Part shown: in pieces, positions 44,690 through 54,632 of the stretch
Position numbering within the stretch: position 1 is the first letter of the stretch
Layout: each line of letters opens with the position of its first letter
Assembly (NCBI GenBank): GCA_015179125.1
Contig: WHVA01000333.1
Location: 62,001 to 126,000, forward strand
Direction: 5' to 3'
DNA length: 64,000 nt
Source: Gautieria morchelliformis
Lineage: Eukaryota; Basidiomycota; Agaricomycetes; Gomphales; Gomphaceae
Position numbers and translations under genes: made by a program
Notes under the pieces: generated by a model
The model's database searches: none
Seen by the model: only the letters and a program-made list of their open reading frames with translations
What the model was told of the DNA's origin: nothing

Positions 44690-45950
44690 ACAAAGATATA
44701 TAACTATTGATGTTTAGACAATAGGGTATACATCCTTTCCTGGGGGAGCTGCAGACTGTGAGAAAGAACTTTAGGGCTAGGATTAAGCATGTCTTACAGG
44801 TGCCAGTAACTGTCTCAATTGTGATATATTTTATAAAATATAGATTAGCTAAGCTATATATACATATATATGACAGTTATAAATATCTGCCATGGTAATT
44901 GTACACGCTAAAAGGCAGCAAGTCTGCCACCAGCGCCAAATTGCACCACAGGCCACCAAATTTAAAATTTATAGGGAAACTTAGTGAAATGTGCATAATT
45001 TCAAAAAAAAAACTGAAAATTCCCCGGTCACGTGATCAGTCCAAATTCTGGTCAAAAAATTTTCACCTCACCAAACTTGCCCTCAACCAAAAGAGCCAGA
45101 CAGACAATGCTTCAGCGAGCTTCAGGCTCTAAAATCTTTGACTTCGCACTGATTGTAGACCCTTTAGAGAGCTTAACTGACCCAGATTTCATTCCAGAAG
45201 TCAGTGATATGGATGATGGAAGATGGCATGGACTGGTTGTTTGGCCTTCTGAATGCCCTGAATGAAGTTGAAGAGGTCTTGGATGACAGTGAGACTGAGG
45301 TGGACATGGTTCAGATTCAGCATGGCAAGAGAAAGGAGTGGGATCATGACTCCAGGAAGCTCACAAATATGCCACTTGTGCAGTTATGAATTATGGTCCA
45401 AAAAACACAGTCTGGTAAGGTTGTAAAGAGTTTCTCAAGATCTAATTGATGAATTCATTTCAGGAATGTTCCTCCAAGCAAAACATGATAAAACCTCTCA
45501 AAAAACCCCAGCCTACATATAGAACAATTGGTATATATTTTACACAATTGTTATGTGCAGGAGCAACACAGTGATATCACTCAGCGACCACTGGCAACCG
45601 GCAAGGCTCAGCTAACTTGGCTAACACCAAACTCTGACATCTCCACTCAAAGTCCAAAATTTGGATGAGGTCCCTGGGTAAAACATTGGAATTTTGAAAA
45701 AGTAATCAGATGCACTTCTAGCTAAGCTCAATCAAAGTCGATTCCACCACTTTTGGAGTGACTAAATTAAATATCCAAGGAGGAGATACAATCTGCCTGG
45801 TGCCTATGACCAAGTGGTCGGTCTTAAGTGTCTCACACTGTAGAACGAAGGAATATAAAACATGAGATGGTATTCTATCTACTTGAGATTCATTGCCTGT
45901 TATACTAAATATAATGTCCTTTATTACTAATGTCTTCAAGCTGTTACTGT
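44690..45950. other. AT-rich stretch with weak open frames
   Basis: Frames at 45032-45265 and 45204-45389 (the latter acidic: LNALNEVEEVLDDSETEVDM) are not recognised. One GTCACGTGATC site lies near 45030. No terminal repeats were found. Confidence 0.35.
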
Positions 45951-45954
45951 GCCG

Positions 45955-46590
45955 ATGCCGTGCCAGTGCACCAGCATCCCAGAGTCAAGAATGCTCTTGA
46001 ACACCCGGCTATGTGCGTGCTGGTTCATTGGCTGACTCATCCTCCTGATTACTACCACTCCCCCTCAGTGAGAAGTCCCTTTCCCTAAAACCTAATTTCC
46101 CCATTAGATACCTATGCTGGTGTAACTCTAGTCCCTTTGTAAGTATATCCACTGTATTTCCCTTCATTGCTACATATGTAAGTGCTGTCTCATCAGAGGC
46201 CACTTTCTCACAGATAAAGTGATAAGTGACATTGATCAGGTGTGTGGTAGGTTGTGTCATGCAATAGAGGTATAACACCAAGATTACCAGATTAGAGTGA
46301 GATTCCATATGTTGTAGTGAATTGACTGAGGTGTGTACTGTAAAAGCCAAATTGGGCCTTGTACTGAGTGCTGCATACATCAGTGATCCGACTGCCTTGG
46401 TATAAGGTACATTGATAGTCAGACCCATCTAATTTAAAGGTGCAGTGGAGTTTGATCATATTGTTCAACAGCGTGGATACTGAATGCGCTGTTGTCATAT
46501 TGAATCAATGAAGGATGACATCAATGTAATGTCCCTGAGACATAGTTAGCATCCCCTGCTCCCTGTTCCTCTCAATCCTGATGTGCACAC
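45955..46590 (-). mobile_element. Degraded copia family 1 fragment (RNase H end plus part of the 3' LTR)
   Basis: The minus strand shows MSQGHYIDVIL, MTTAHSVST, VPYTKAVGSLMYAALSTRP and HRYLMGKLGF, all closely like the 16640-20364 element, followed by the purine tract and about 105 bp of LTR (gtagtaatcaggaggatgag...). TpG and CpA replace CpG at many places. It is the oldest copy in the window, with many breaks. Confidence 0.85.
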
Positions 46591-46888
46591 AACCATAGCT
46601 GCTCCCGGTCTTGCTTTGGCCCCTAGCAAGGGCTTGAAGCTATATTCTCACTATCTCCATCTATGAACCTCACGATCCTCATACACATATGCATCCCCAC
46701 CCTGCAGGACTTACAACATATACAATTTGTTTCATACAAGTCAGTGAGAGGAGTGCCACATATTAGAAACTTACATACCATAAATATAGTAGTCCCATCT
46801 CACCAATGAAAATTTTCATGATGAACTGGGGCCGAGTTCATTTTCATTGCATTGACGGCATAAGTCAAGTGGTATTGGAAGTTCAACC

Positions 46889-47624
46889 TGTTGAAAGTAT
46901 TGAAAAACACAATATTAACATATTAATTACAACAAACACAAGCCCACATCACAACCGACACATTGATAATCCCTCTCCAAGCATACACATTACGGCACTA
47001 GCACCCGAGACCGCTGGACCATCATATGCCCACTCGACCTGACCCGATCGCAGTCCCCGACTCCTCCGATGTCACAAGGATACATAACACGTGTTACCAC
47101 GACCTATAACACCCAAGGAACCCTATCCAAGACCACCGAGCCCATCCCGAATCACGCACCTTCCATCAGTCACGTGTCCCAATCAAGGGACGCGACGCGT
47201 CAAGCCGACCCTGCCTATACCCAGACTATGCCCCCTATCCATCACCAAACATCCGTTTCCTCATCCTTTTTTATGCTCCATCTCCAAGCCCAACTTATAT
47301 AGTGCGCGTCGACACTCCTATCGTTGTCCATGCGCCACTCACCCCATTCCATCATTCCCTTAGCATCGCACCACTAATTTCTTGACCGCCAAGCACCATC
47401 AATAACTAATAAATACCTAGCTCCATGTACAATTAACTAGCAGTGAAATCACACTTCGTTTTGCTCCTCACACAGTAGTAGAACTTCCAGTCGACATAAT
47501 TCATAAGACACACACATTTATTGCGTGTGCAGATATTCCTGTCAACTTCAAGCCTTACTCGATTTATCTCATAATTGAGAGATTAAATCATATTGTCTCA
47601 TAATATTCCTAGCACTAAACAACA
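46889..47624 (+). mobile_element. Solo LTR, family C (C1)
   Basis: 736 bp, TGTTGAAAGTATTG to CACTAAACAACA, flanked by CAACC (46884-46888 and 47625-47629). The inverse of 49820-50559 is the same family. Confidence 0.9.
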
Positions 47625-47847
47625 CAACCATTGCAAGTGCAACCATGGTTCTGGAACTACCAGCAGCACGCCATGGCCCAGGACCTCCAAGCAAGAACAT
47701 CCTTCAAGCTTATCAAATTATATCCAAGGCATTTAACTGTGGCCTGCAGTCTTGTGATTTATGTCAGATTAAAGGGATAGGGTGGATGATGAAGCACTCA
47801 GGAATGAGTGTGTCTCAATATACACCGCTTGTCCAATGTGTGCACAA

Positions 47848-47951
47848 TCTGACTAAGCAGGGTAGCTACTTCCCTGCTGACAAATCAGGTTGGTGGACTG
47901 GACCGCTGAGAGAATGACTAAGCAGGGTAGCTGCTTCCCTGCTGACAAATA
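47848..47951 (+). repeat. Short tandem duplication with hairpin potential
   Basis: tgactaagcagggtagct(a/g)cttccctgctgacaaat occurs twice, 69 bp apart (47848 and 47917). AGCAGGG...CCCTGCT within each could pair. It lies at the end of an unrecognised 90-residue frame (47645-47917). Confidence 0.7.
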
Positions 47952-48292
47952 AAAGGAGCAATGAGAGGATGTCATCAAAGAAGAGAACAAGAGCTCTGAA
48001 GTTCTTGCTTCTGGAGTAGTAGAGAGTAGACAGTTATAATAAACCCTCAACCAAGATTCGAAGTAAATTGATGGGGAATGGACCATACAGTGATCAAACA
48101 CACTAATTATGGATGTTCAAGTGAGGACAGTTAATTTCTGGCTAGAGTAGCATACAAGAGATACTACTGTATTTATAGGCAATCAAAGAATTAGATGTCA
48201 TGCTTTAGTTCTGGGTGAAAGAGCCCGTGAGCGTATCTGGACAGGGCAGAGGATGTTATGGTGAATAAGAAGAAAAAAGATGGGGATTATTC

Positions 48293-48980
48293 TGTTATGA
48301 AATCACAAGTGCCATCCATTTAATTCAAACTACTATACATATCCCCAACTCACACTCCACACACACGTCCACACCAGCCACCCGATCCACATTAATACAT
48401 ACTCGTCTCCGCAGTCCCACTCAGACCCACATAGCCCACAATTGCATCATCCCGAAGGGCCACGGATTGGCGGTCGATACATCAAACTGTGGACACATCC
48501 CCGAACCCGAGCAAGTCTGATCCATGGAGTGGCATGACAGCTAGCCCGCAGGCCACTCATATCCCCTTTTCTTTTCTTTCTTCTCTCTTCTACATCACTC
48601 ATTTCTGATATCCACATCATACTCCACTCCTCCCATTTGATAGAATACATATATACATTCTGCAGCTACCGGTACACCAAACACCGTCCTAGCCTCCGCA
48701 ACTTCATACGCTGGTCGCATTTATCTGTCTTAGCTTGTTCCATGCACTAGTTAAAAGAATGTTGTGTGTATAGTACAACTCCAGTCAAATCGTACTCACT
48801 TGTTCGACATACGAAGCATCACATCGACATATATTGCTTGTGTGTATCTTGTTTTACTGCACATATCATTTGTGTGAATCATTCTCTCTCACATCGACTC
48901 CCACTCGATTCGATTTCATCTTGAAGTCTGAATCATATATCTACCTAACCAAGTAGTCTTAGGAACTTTTATTCTTTTCA
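48293..48980 (+). mobile_element. Solo LTR, family F
   Basis: 688 bp, TGTTATGAAATCAC to TTTATTCTTTTCA, flanked by TATTC (48288-48292 and 48981-48985). It differs from families C and D. No other copy is in the window, so it rests on the ends and the duplication. Confidence 0.65.
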
Positions 48981-49639
48981 TATTCTACAGGAGGATTTGA
49001 ACGATAGGGATTATAGGGAACACACATAATGCTCCTCTCAACATGTAATAGCTCCATGATTGACTGTCTTTATCCTGCAGACAGTCAGCATGATCCCCTT
49101 TCTCCGTGAGATCCAATGTATGTGCACCTGCATATGCACTTGATCTCCGTGTCCCTTCCAAAGGACAATCAAATAATCTTGACACATTACTCTACTTGCA
49201 TCCTGCAAGTTCCGGTGTCTCCATATAGCACTTGTGGTGCTATAGAAAACATTTTCTCTTTTTGCCCCCTGCTCAAGCTGTCCCCCTGATCCAGCACTTG
49301 ATCAACACACAAGTGCCTCTACTCAGTTAGGTCTATCAGCTGATTGGAAGCCGCCGACTGATGTTTATGATGTCATGACATCACCAATATCCTTGTCAGC
49401 CCCTTAACCAGTAAGTGTTGATGTTTTTGGATTTGCGAGCGGTGTCGAGTCACCGGCATATCAAGTCACCGAGCCGTGACTGACAAATACAGTATTTTAC
49501 ATGTATTTGTCCCATCCGTTTGTAACCTGCCACAACACCAAGTCGGTGCTGTCCCCTTCCCTTGTGTCCTCTCTCCCTGAAATCCCAACACAAATGGATC
49601 ACCACCTCTGTCTAGGTGCTGCCCGCCAAGAAGTCGCAC

Positions 49640-49800
49640 CTACTGGAAGTGTGCCACGCATAAAGAAAGCGTGCCAAACCGACCGTTGACCGTACGCGTG
49701 CCTAGTGAAAGCACGTCAACTGCGCCTACCGAAAGCGCACTGAATCTCAGCCTACCGAAAGCTCTGCCCACACCTACCGAAAGTGTACCCACCCCATTTT
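49640..49800 (+). repeat. Coding tandem repeat in the mini-element leader
   Basis: Five irregular copies of gcctaccgaaagcgc (PTESV-type in one frame) upstream of the gag region. Confidence 0.6.
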
Positions 49801-49819
49801 GTCCACCATGCCCGACCCG

Positions 49820-50559
49820 TCTTGTTAGTATTGAAAGTGATATCGAAAATGATGTGATTTAATCTCTGAAATGTGAGATAAAACGAGCAGAAATCAAAGC
49901 TAGCAAGAATATCTGCACACACAATTATATGTGTGTGTCTTATGATATATGCTGATTGAGAGTTAACTAATGTAATGTAGAGCAAAATGTAGTGGGATTT
50001 CGCTACTTCTTTATGGTACATGAGACTAGCTATTTATCAGTCTTTGATAGTACTTGGCTGTCAAAACGCTGGTGGAATAGGAACAAAGGAAAGATGGGAT
50101 GGGGGGGAGCAGCGCATAGCCATTGATAGGAGTGTGGATGGGCATTGTGCAAGTTGGGTTGGGGTGTGGAGTGTAAAGTAGAGAAAGGGAACGGTCTTTA
50201 GAAATGGATAGGGGACGTGATCTAGCTACAGGAAGGGTCGGCTCGACGCATCGCGTCCCTTGATTGGGTCATGTGATTATGGGATGCGTACCATCTGAGT
50301 TGGGCTCGGCGTGCTTGGGAAGGATCTTTAGGGGTGTTCTAGACTACAGTAGCATATGGAGTGTGATCCTGTGATATCAGAATGATTGAGGGCGTGAATC
50401 GGGTTGGATCGAGTGGGCAGGTGTGAGTTCGGCGATCTTGGGCATAAGTCGTCGTAATGTATATATGTGTTCGGGGGAATATTGACGAGTTGGTTGTGGT
50501 TTGGATTTGTGTCGTTATGATCATCATGTCAATATTGTGTTTCCTCAGTACTTTCAACA
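49820..50559 (-). mobile_element. Solo LTR, family C (C2), inside the gag-only element
   Basis: 740 bp. On the minus strand it runs TGTTGAAAGTACTG to ACTAACAAGA. The duplication ACCCG lies at 49815-49819 and 50560-50564. Homologous over its length to 46889-47624 in opposite orientation. Confidence 0.85.
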
Positions 50560-51146
50560 ACCCGCACTTCGAAAAACTCAACGAAATGAAATACAATGAC
50601 TGGCGCTACGTAATGGCTGCCCTACTGGTCGAGAAGGATCTGTGGTATGTTGTTGATGGCACTGAGACACAACCCACTGGCTCCCCGAACTCAAAAGCTG
50701 TCCGTGCGTTTACGAAAAAGCAACAGCTTGCCCACACGAAGATCATCCTTAACATCGACAATACCCAGCTTCCACACATGCGCTACGATGACCCAAAGGA
50801 GATTTGGGAGAGCCTGGAGAAGGTCCACTGGGCCAGTGGATTTGCCATGCGCCTTTCACTCCGCTGCCGTTTTCTTTACATGTGCAAGCGCGACGACCAG
50901 CCAATGGTCTCATGGATCTCTGACATCAAGAATGCTGCCTTCCAGCTTGAAGCTGCTGGAGTTAGCATCATAGATGAGGATGTCATTCTTGCACTCACCG
51001 AAGGGCTCCCAGAATCATTCTCCACCTTCATCGTTGTACTCAACAGCATTCCGGCCGATGATCTCACCCTCAACGTCGTTATCACCTGCCTACTGAATGA
51101 GGAGGCGTGGCACAGCTATCTTGGCAGATACTGGAGAAGAGGATGA
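50560..51146 (+). CDS. Gag region of the mini-element (copia/UBN2 type, fossil)
   Basis: About 190 residues beginning PHFEKLNEMKYNDWRYVMAA and running through DPKEIWESLEKVH and ILALTEGLPESFSTFIVVLN, the standard copia gag (UBN2) pattern. It ends soon after LLNEEAWHSYLG without the zinc knuckle and protease seen in full elements. The leader lies on the far side of the solo LTR. Confidence 0.8.
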
Positions 51147-51399
51147 CAAGGGGTTGCATTCTAAGTTTCAGGAGGTGCATCGGACTCTCCCCCGCTCGAG
51201 GAGGTGTGTTGATGTTTTTGGATTTGCGAGCAGTGTCGAGTCACCAGCATATCAAGTCACTGAGCCGTGACTGACAAATACAGTAGTTTACATGTATTTG
51301 TCCCATCCGTTTGTAACCCGCCACAACACCAAGTCGGTGCTGTCCCCTTCCCTTGTGTCCTCTCTCCCCAAAATCCCAACAGTAAGCATACTGGTTAAA

Positions 51400-51750
51400 C
51401 TATTAGATAACTCCTTTCAAAACCCTGTAATTGTGTTTTTAATATGTTCTGTTAAAGAGTGTGAATGCTGGACTTAAAGAGAGTCCAACTACAAGGCATT
51501 TATCACAACATGCTGCTCCTTAGACAAGTGACTGAGTGAGTTAATCAATTAGAGATTGGTTTCTTTGTGTTTTCACAAAGAAACTTATAAAAAGACATAA
51601 AAAACCCTGTAAAAAACTTTAAACTTTTTTACAATTTTCTTGCTCAACAAATTCTAACAAGAACACAAAATTATGTTAATTTTTTTTAACAGTTTTTCAG
51701 ACCATCACTAGTTGGAGTAGGTCACGTGACCGAGTCGAGGGGGAAAAAGA
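51400..51750. other. AT-rich spacer
   Basis: No gene. gtcacgtgac at about 51721-51730. Confidence 0.5.
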
Positions 51751-51938
51751 CAATAAGAAAGCAGACACCAGGAACCAGCGACATTTACGTAAGCGGGCAC
51801 TTAGATCACGTGACATGCCAAATCAAAGGGCTTGGATGCTGATTTTCAAAAAGTGTGCTATGGGCAATTTTGATATATAATAGTTGTGAAAATTATTTTC
51901 TATAGTACTCTACTTTTGAGTTCAGTCATCAAGCTCTG

Positions 51939-52760
51939 CTAATATGTTATTAGGCAAGGCATGGTGCCCATGATTCGGTTTGCCCAGGTCGCTTGCAAAC
52001 CATTCAAGCCCTTTTGATATGCATCCATAAAGCATGCAGATCTATTGGCATACCTAAGAAAAATGAGCACATATTTAGTAAGAAAGGTGGGAACCATACC
52101 GTTGAATCTGCACCAATGGGACATCATCAAGGCAGGCAAGGACATTTGCCTCCATTTCATCAATGTTTGCTGTCAGAGCGGTAGGCCAATAGCGTAATTT
52201 GACTGCACCCCAATATTGTTCAATAAAGTTCAGTTCACAATGAAACTTTGGATAGAAGTCACAGATGTGCCCCCTGGATGTCACATACTCTTTGAGCTGA
52301 GACTTTTGGGATGTGAAGTCAGGTTGTGTAAAAAGAAGACGTCGGCAACAGCAATTTGTACTGGCTTTGCATTTGAAGCCATCGCATTGTGCCCGCAAAC
52401 CATCTTCAGGCCATAAACCCCGTTCTTTGATAATGACTTCCATGCCCTTGAACCACCCAGGCATTGTCTCATGATCCTCTGGGAAGTAAAGATCCCGTGG
52501 GCTTCCATCTGCAAAGATTGCTGGGCACATCTTTGGACCATTTTTGTGATGGGTCCAGCCTTTGGTTGGTTTTTTAGGCATTTTCTGTGCCGAGAGGGCA
52601 TCAGGAGCTCATTTTTGATGACTTGGAGCATTATCGAAAAGAAAAAGGCCTGTAGCAAGGCCTTTTGTTTTTCCTTCAAAGATATCAATAGCATGATCTA
52701 CTTGCTTCAGCAAGTCTTCAGCTGTAAAATAGCCATCACGATTTTTCCAGCTTTGAACAC
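51939..52760 (-). pseudogene. Transposase fragment (DDE, basidiomycete IS630-like)
   Basis: Read on the minus strand: NRDGYFTAEDLLKQVDHAI, then GLFLFDNAPSHQ with a catalytic D, a stop just after HQK, then KPTKGWTHHKNGPKM, LYFPEDHETMPGWFKGMEV, CKASTNCCCRRLLFTQPDF and FHCELNFIEQYWGAVKLRYW, which carries the catalytic E. A further piece (RYANRSACFMDAYQKG) lies in another frame at 51939-52040, probably after an intron or frameshift near 52070-52090. These motifs are very common in Agaricomycete genomes. The in-frame stop and missing N-terminus make it inactive. Confidence 0.75.
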
Positions 52761-53258
52761 CAGTCGAGCTTCTCTGATTAGGCCATCAGTGTCAGGGGAC
52801 ACCCTGTTTTCCATTTCCAGTTCCGACACCACACCCAGTTCCGACTCCATTTCCGACTCCGCTTCCGGTTCCGATTCCATCTCCGCATCCGCTTTCGGGA
52901 ACGATTCCACTTCTGGGAGAACTTCCACCAGTTCCGTTCGCCTTGCCAGTTCCACTCCAATTTCCGACTTCCGCCCCGGAACAGTGTCGGAAATCAAGCG
53001 ACTCGCATAATAGGTGGCATCAAGGGTCGATCAAGGGTCAGGGGGATGCAGGGTTGATGGCGGGTGCCAAGCGTTGTCCCTGGCTGCGCAGCATAGTATA
53101 ATACGGGCTCGCTGACATTGGGGGTCCTTAGACTTTTCTCTTTGGATTTCCCCTTGTCAGGTGAGAACCCCCTCTCTTGTATGCTCTGTTCATTTATACA
53201 TACTTTGGATTTCCCCTTGTCAGTTGTGTGGTAGTGTGATCTCCACGACTAGCCAGGG

Positions 53259-54632
53259 TTGCCCTTACAGCAGAAAAGTCTCTCCCCTAGAGGACCGGCG
53301 GTCGTACTGTGCGTTGCATTCGCCATAGGTGCGTTCGGAATCGGAGACAGCGACTCGGAGATCGCAACCTCTTCCGCACGTACAGCGTACGACAGCCCCT
53401 CTTCTTACGTCGAGCTCCCAACCCCGGAAATCCCGTCCCATATTTCTCCTTCCAACATGGATCCGGACGATTGTCTTCGGAATATGGAGGAGGAATTGAC
53501 GCGGAACCGGATGAAGACCGACGCGATTGAAACAGCCTTACAAGCGATTTTGGCTAAGTTAGATATTCCACAAGGTGGTGGAAATGAAATGCTGGATGAT
53601 CCGGATTTCGGAAAAGCGGAACTAGCGGAAAAGAGGATGTCCGCGAAGTTAGCAAACGTCAAACCCGCAACTCCGGCGGACTTTGACGGAGATCGGGAGA
53701 AGGGACGCGCATTCTTCAACACATGCAGCATCTACTTCGCAATTGTCGGAGACCTCTTTCCGAACGACCAGGCTCGGATTCACTGGACGTTGTCCTTTTT
53801 CAAATCGGACCGCGCAGCCCGTTTTGCAAACAAGGTGATCCGACATGAAGCAAAGGGCAAGGGGAACTACTTCCGGGACTGGGACGCGTTCGAGAAAACA
53901 TTTTCCGACCAGTTCTGCCCGAAAAACGAGCAGCTCACAGCCCTTACAAAGCTCGAGGGGACGAGCTGGTACCAGGCCAAAGATCCGGTCGATGACTACA
54001 TCGATCGCTTCCAGGAGCTCATCGACCTTGCGGAATATGGCGACGACAAGACGATCGTCATCAAATTCCGACGAGGACTTGATCCGACGCTCCAGAACCA
54101 AGTTGCGCTGCTTGGGGATGGAGCTCCGGATTTTGATGACCCGGAAGGGTGGTACCAAGCTGCGCAGAAGGTTTCTCGGAACAGGGAGGCAAATGAGGCC
54201 TTCGTGGAGACGAGTCGGAACACGACACGCAGTTCCGCTCGTCCTACTCAACCTGTGCCAAAACCCGGAAGCGCATTCATTCCCACACGGAAATTATTTC
54301 CGATGTTTGCTCCGCCTGCTCCTATTAGGAACCATAGCCCTCCTCCCTCGAAGAGTGGCCCTGCCCCGATGGATGTTGACCGCATGCGCGGAAAAGGCCA
54401 CGGAACTATCACCTGCTTCCGCTGCCGACAACCAGGCCACTACGCTCGCGAGTGCCCCCAAGCCTTTGATATCCGGCTTATGACCACAGAGGAGAAACTC
54501 GAGATCCTTCCAGAGTTCCTCGCGCTTGCAGACATAAACGGAGTGCCCACTGCGGAAGAGCTTTCCGAAAATGCGGAACATGGTCTACCGGAAGCGGAAG
54601 ATGCATCGGATTTTGTGACACGCAGCGGGTGA
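53259..54632 (+). CDS. Ty3/gypsy gag (fossil element)
   Basis: A 457-residue frame. The likely true start is the later ATG at 53458 (MDPDDCLRNMEEEL), just before a coiled stretch. Capsid-like retrotransposon gag at residues about 130-300 (FNTCSIYFAIVGDLFPND, FCPKNEQLTALTKLEG, YIDRFQELIDLAEYGD), then a proline-rich linker and one CCHC knuckle CFRCRQPGHYARECP near residue 390. It overlaps the pol frame by a few bases, as is common for gypsy. Confidence 0.85.
   Translation: MPLQQKSLSPRGPAVVLCVAFAIGAFGIGDSDSEIATSSARTAYDSPSSYVELPTPEIPSHISPSNMDPDDCLRNMEEELTRNRMKTDAIETALQAILAKLDIPQGGGNEMLDDPDFGKAELAEKRMSAKLANVKPATPADFDGDREKGRAFFNTCSIYFAIVGDLFPNDQARIHWTLSFFKSDRAARFANKVIRHEAKGKGNYFRDWDAFEKTFSDQFCPKNEQLTALTKLEGTSWYQAKDPVDDYIDRFQELIDLAEYGDDKTIVIKFRRGLDPTLQNQVALLGDGAPDFDDPEGWYQAAQKVSRNREANEAFVETSRNTTRSSARPTQPVPKPGSAFIPTRKLFPMFAPPAPIRNHSPPPSKSGPAPMDVDRMRGKGHGTITCFRCRQPGHYARECPQAFDIRLMTTEEKLEILPEFLALADINGVPTAEELSENAEHGLPEAEDASDFVTRSG

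Larger units (their letters stand above)
49416..51381 (+). mobile_element. Miniature gag-only LTR retrotransposon (TR-GAG-like, copia type)
   Basis: LTRs of 175 bp at 49416-49590 and 51207-51381 (TGTTGATG...CCCAACA) differ at 7 positions (4%). The duplication is GTAAG (49411-49415 and 51382-51386). Inside is only a copia-type gag region, then a purine tract (cgaggaggtg) and the 3' LTR; there is no room for pol. A family C solo LTR (49820-50559) splits the interior. Without it the element is only about 1.2 kb. Such TR-GAG elements are described mostly from plants. It is broken by the solo LTR. Confidence 0.85.

Noticed and set aside
47645-47917. 90-residue frame beginning MVLELPAARHGPGPP
   Set aside because: No recognised domain; its end is formed by a short tandem duplication and no second copy is present.
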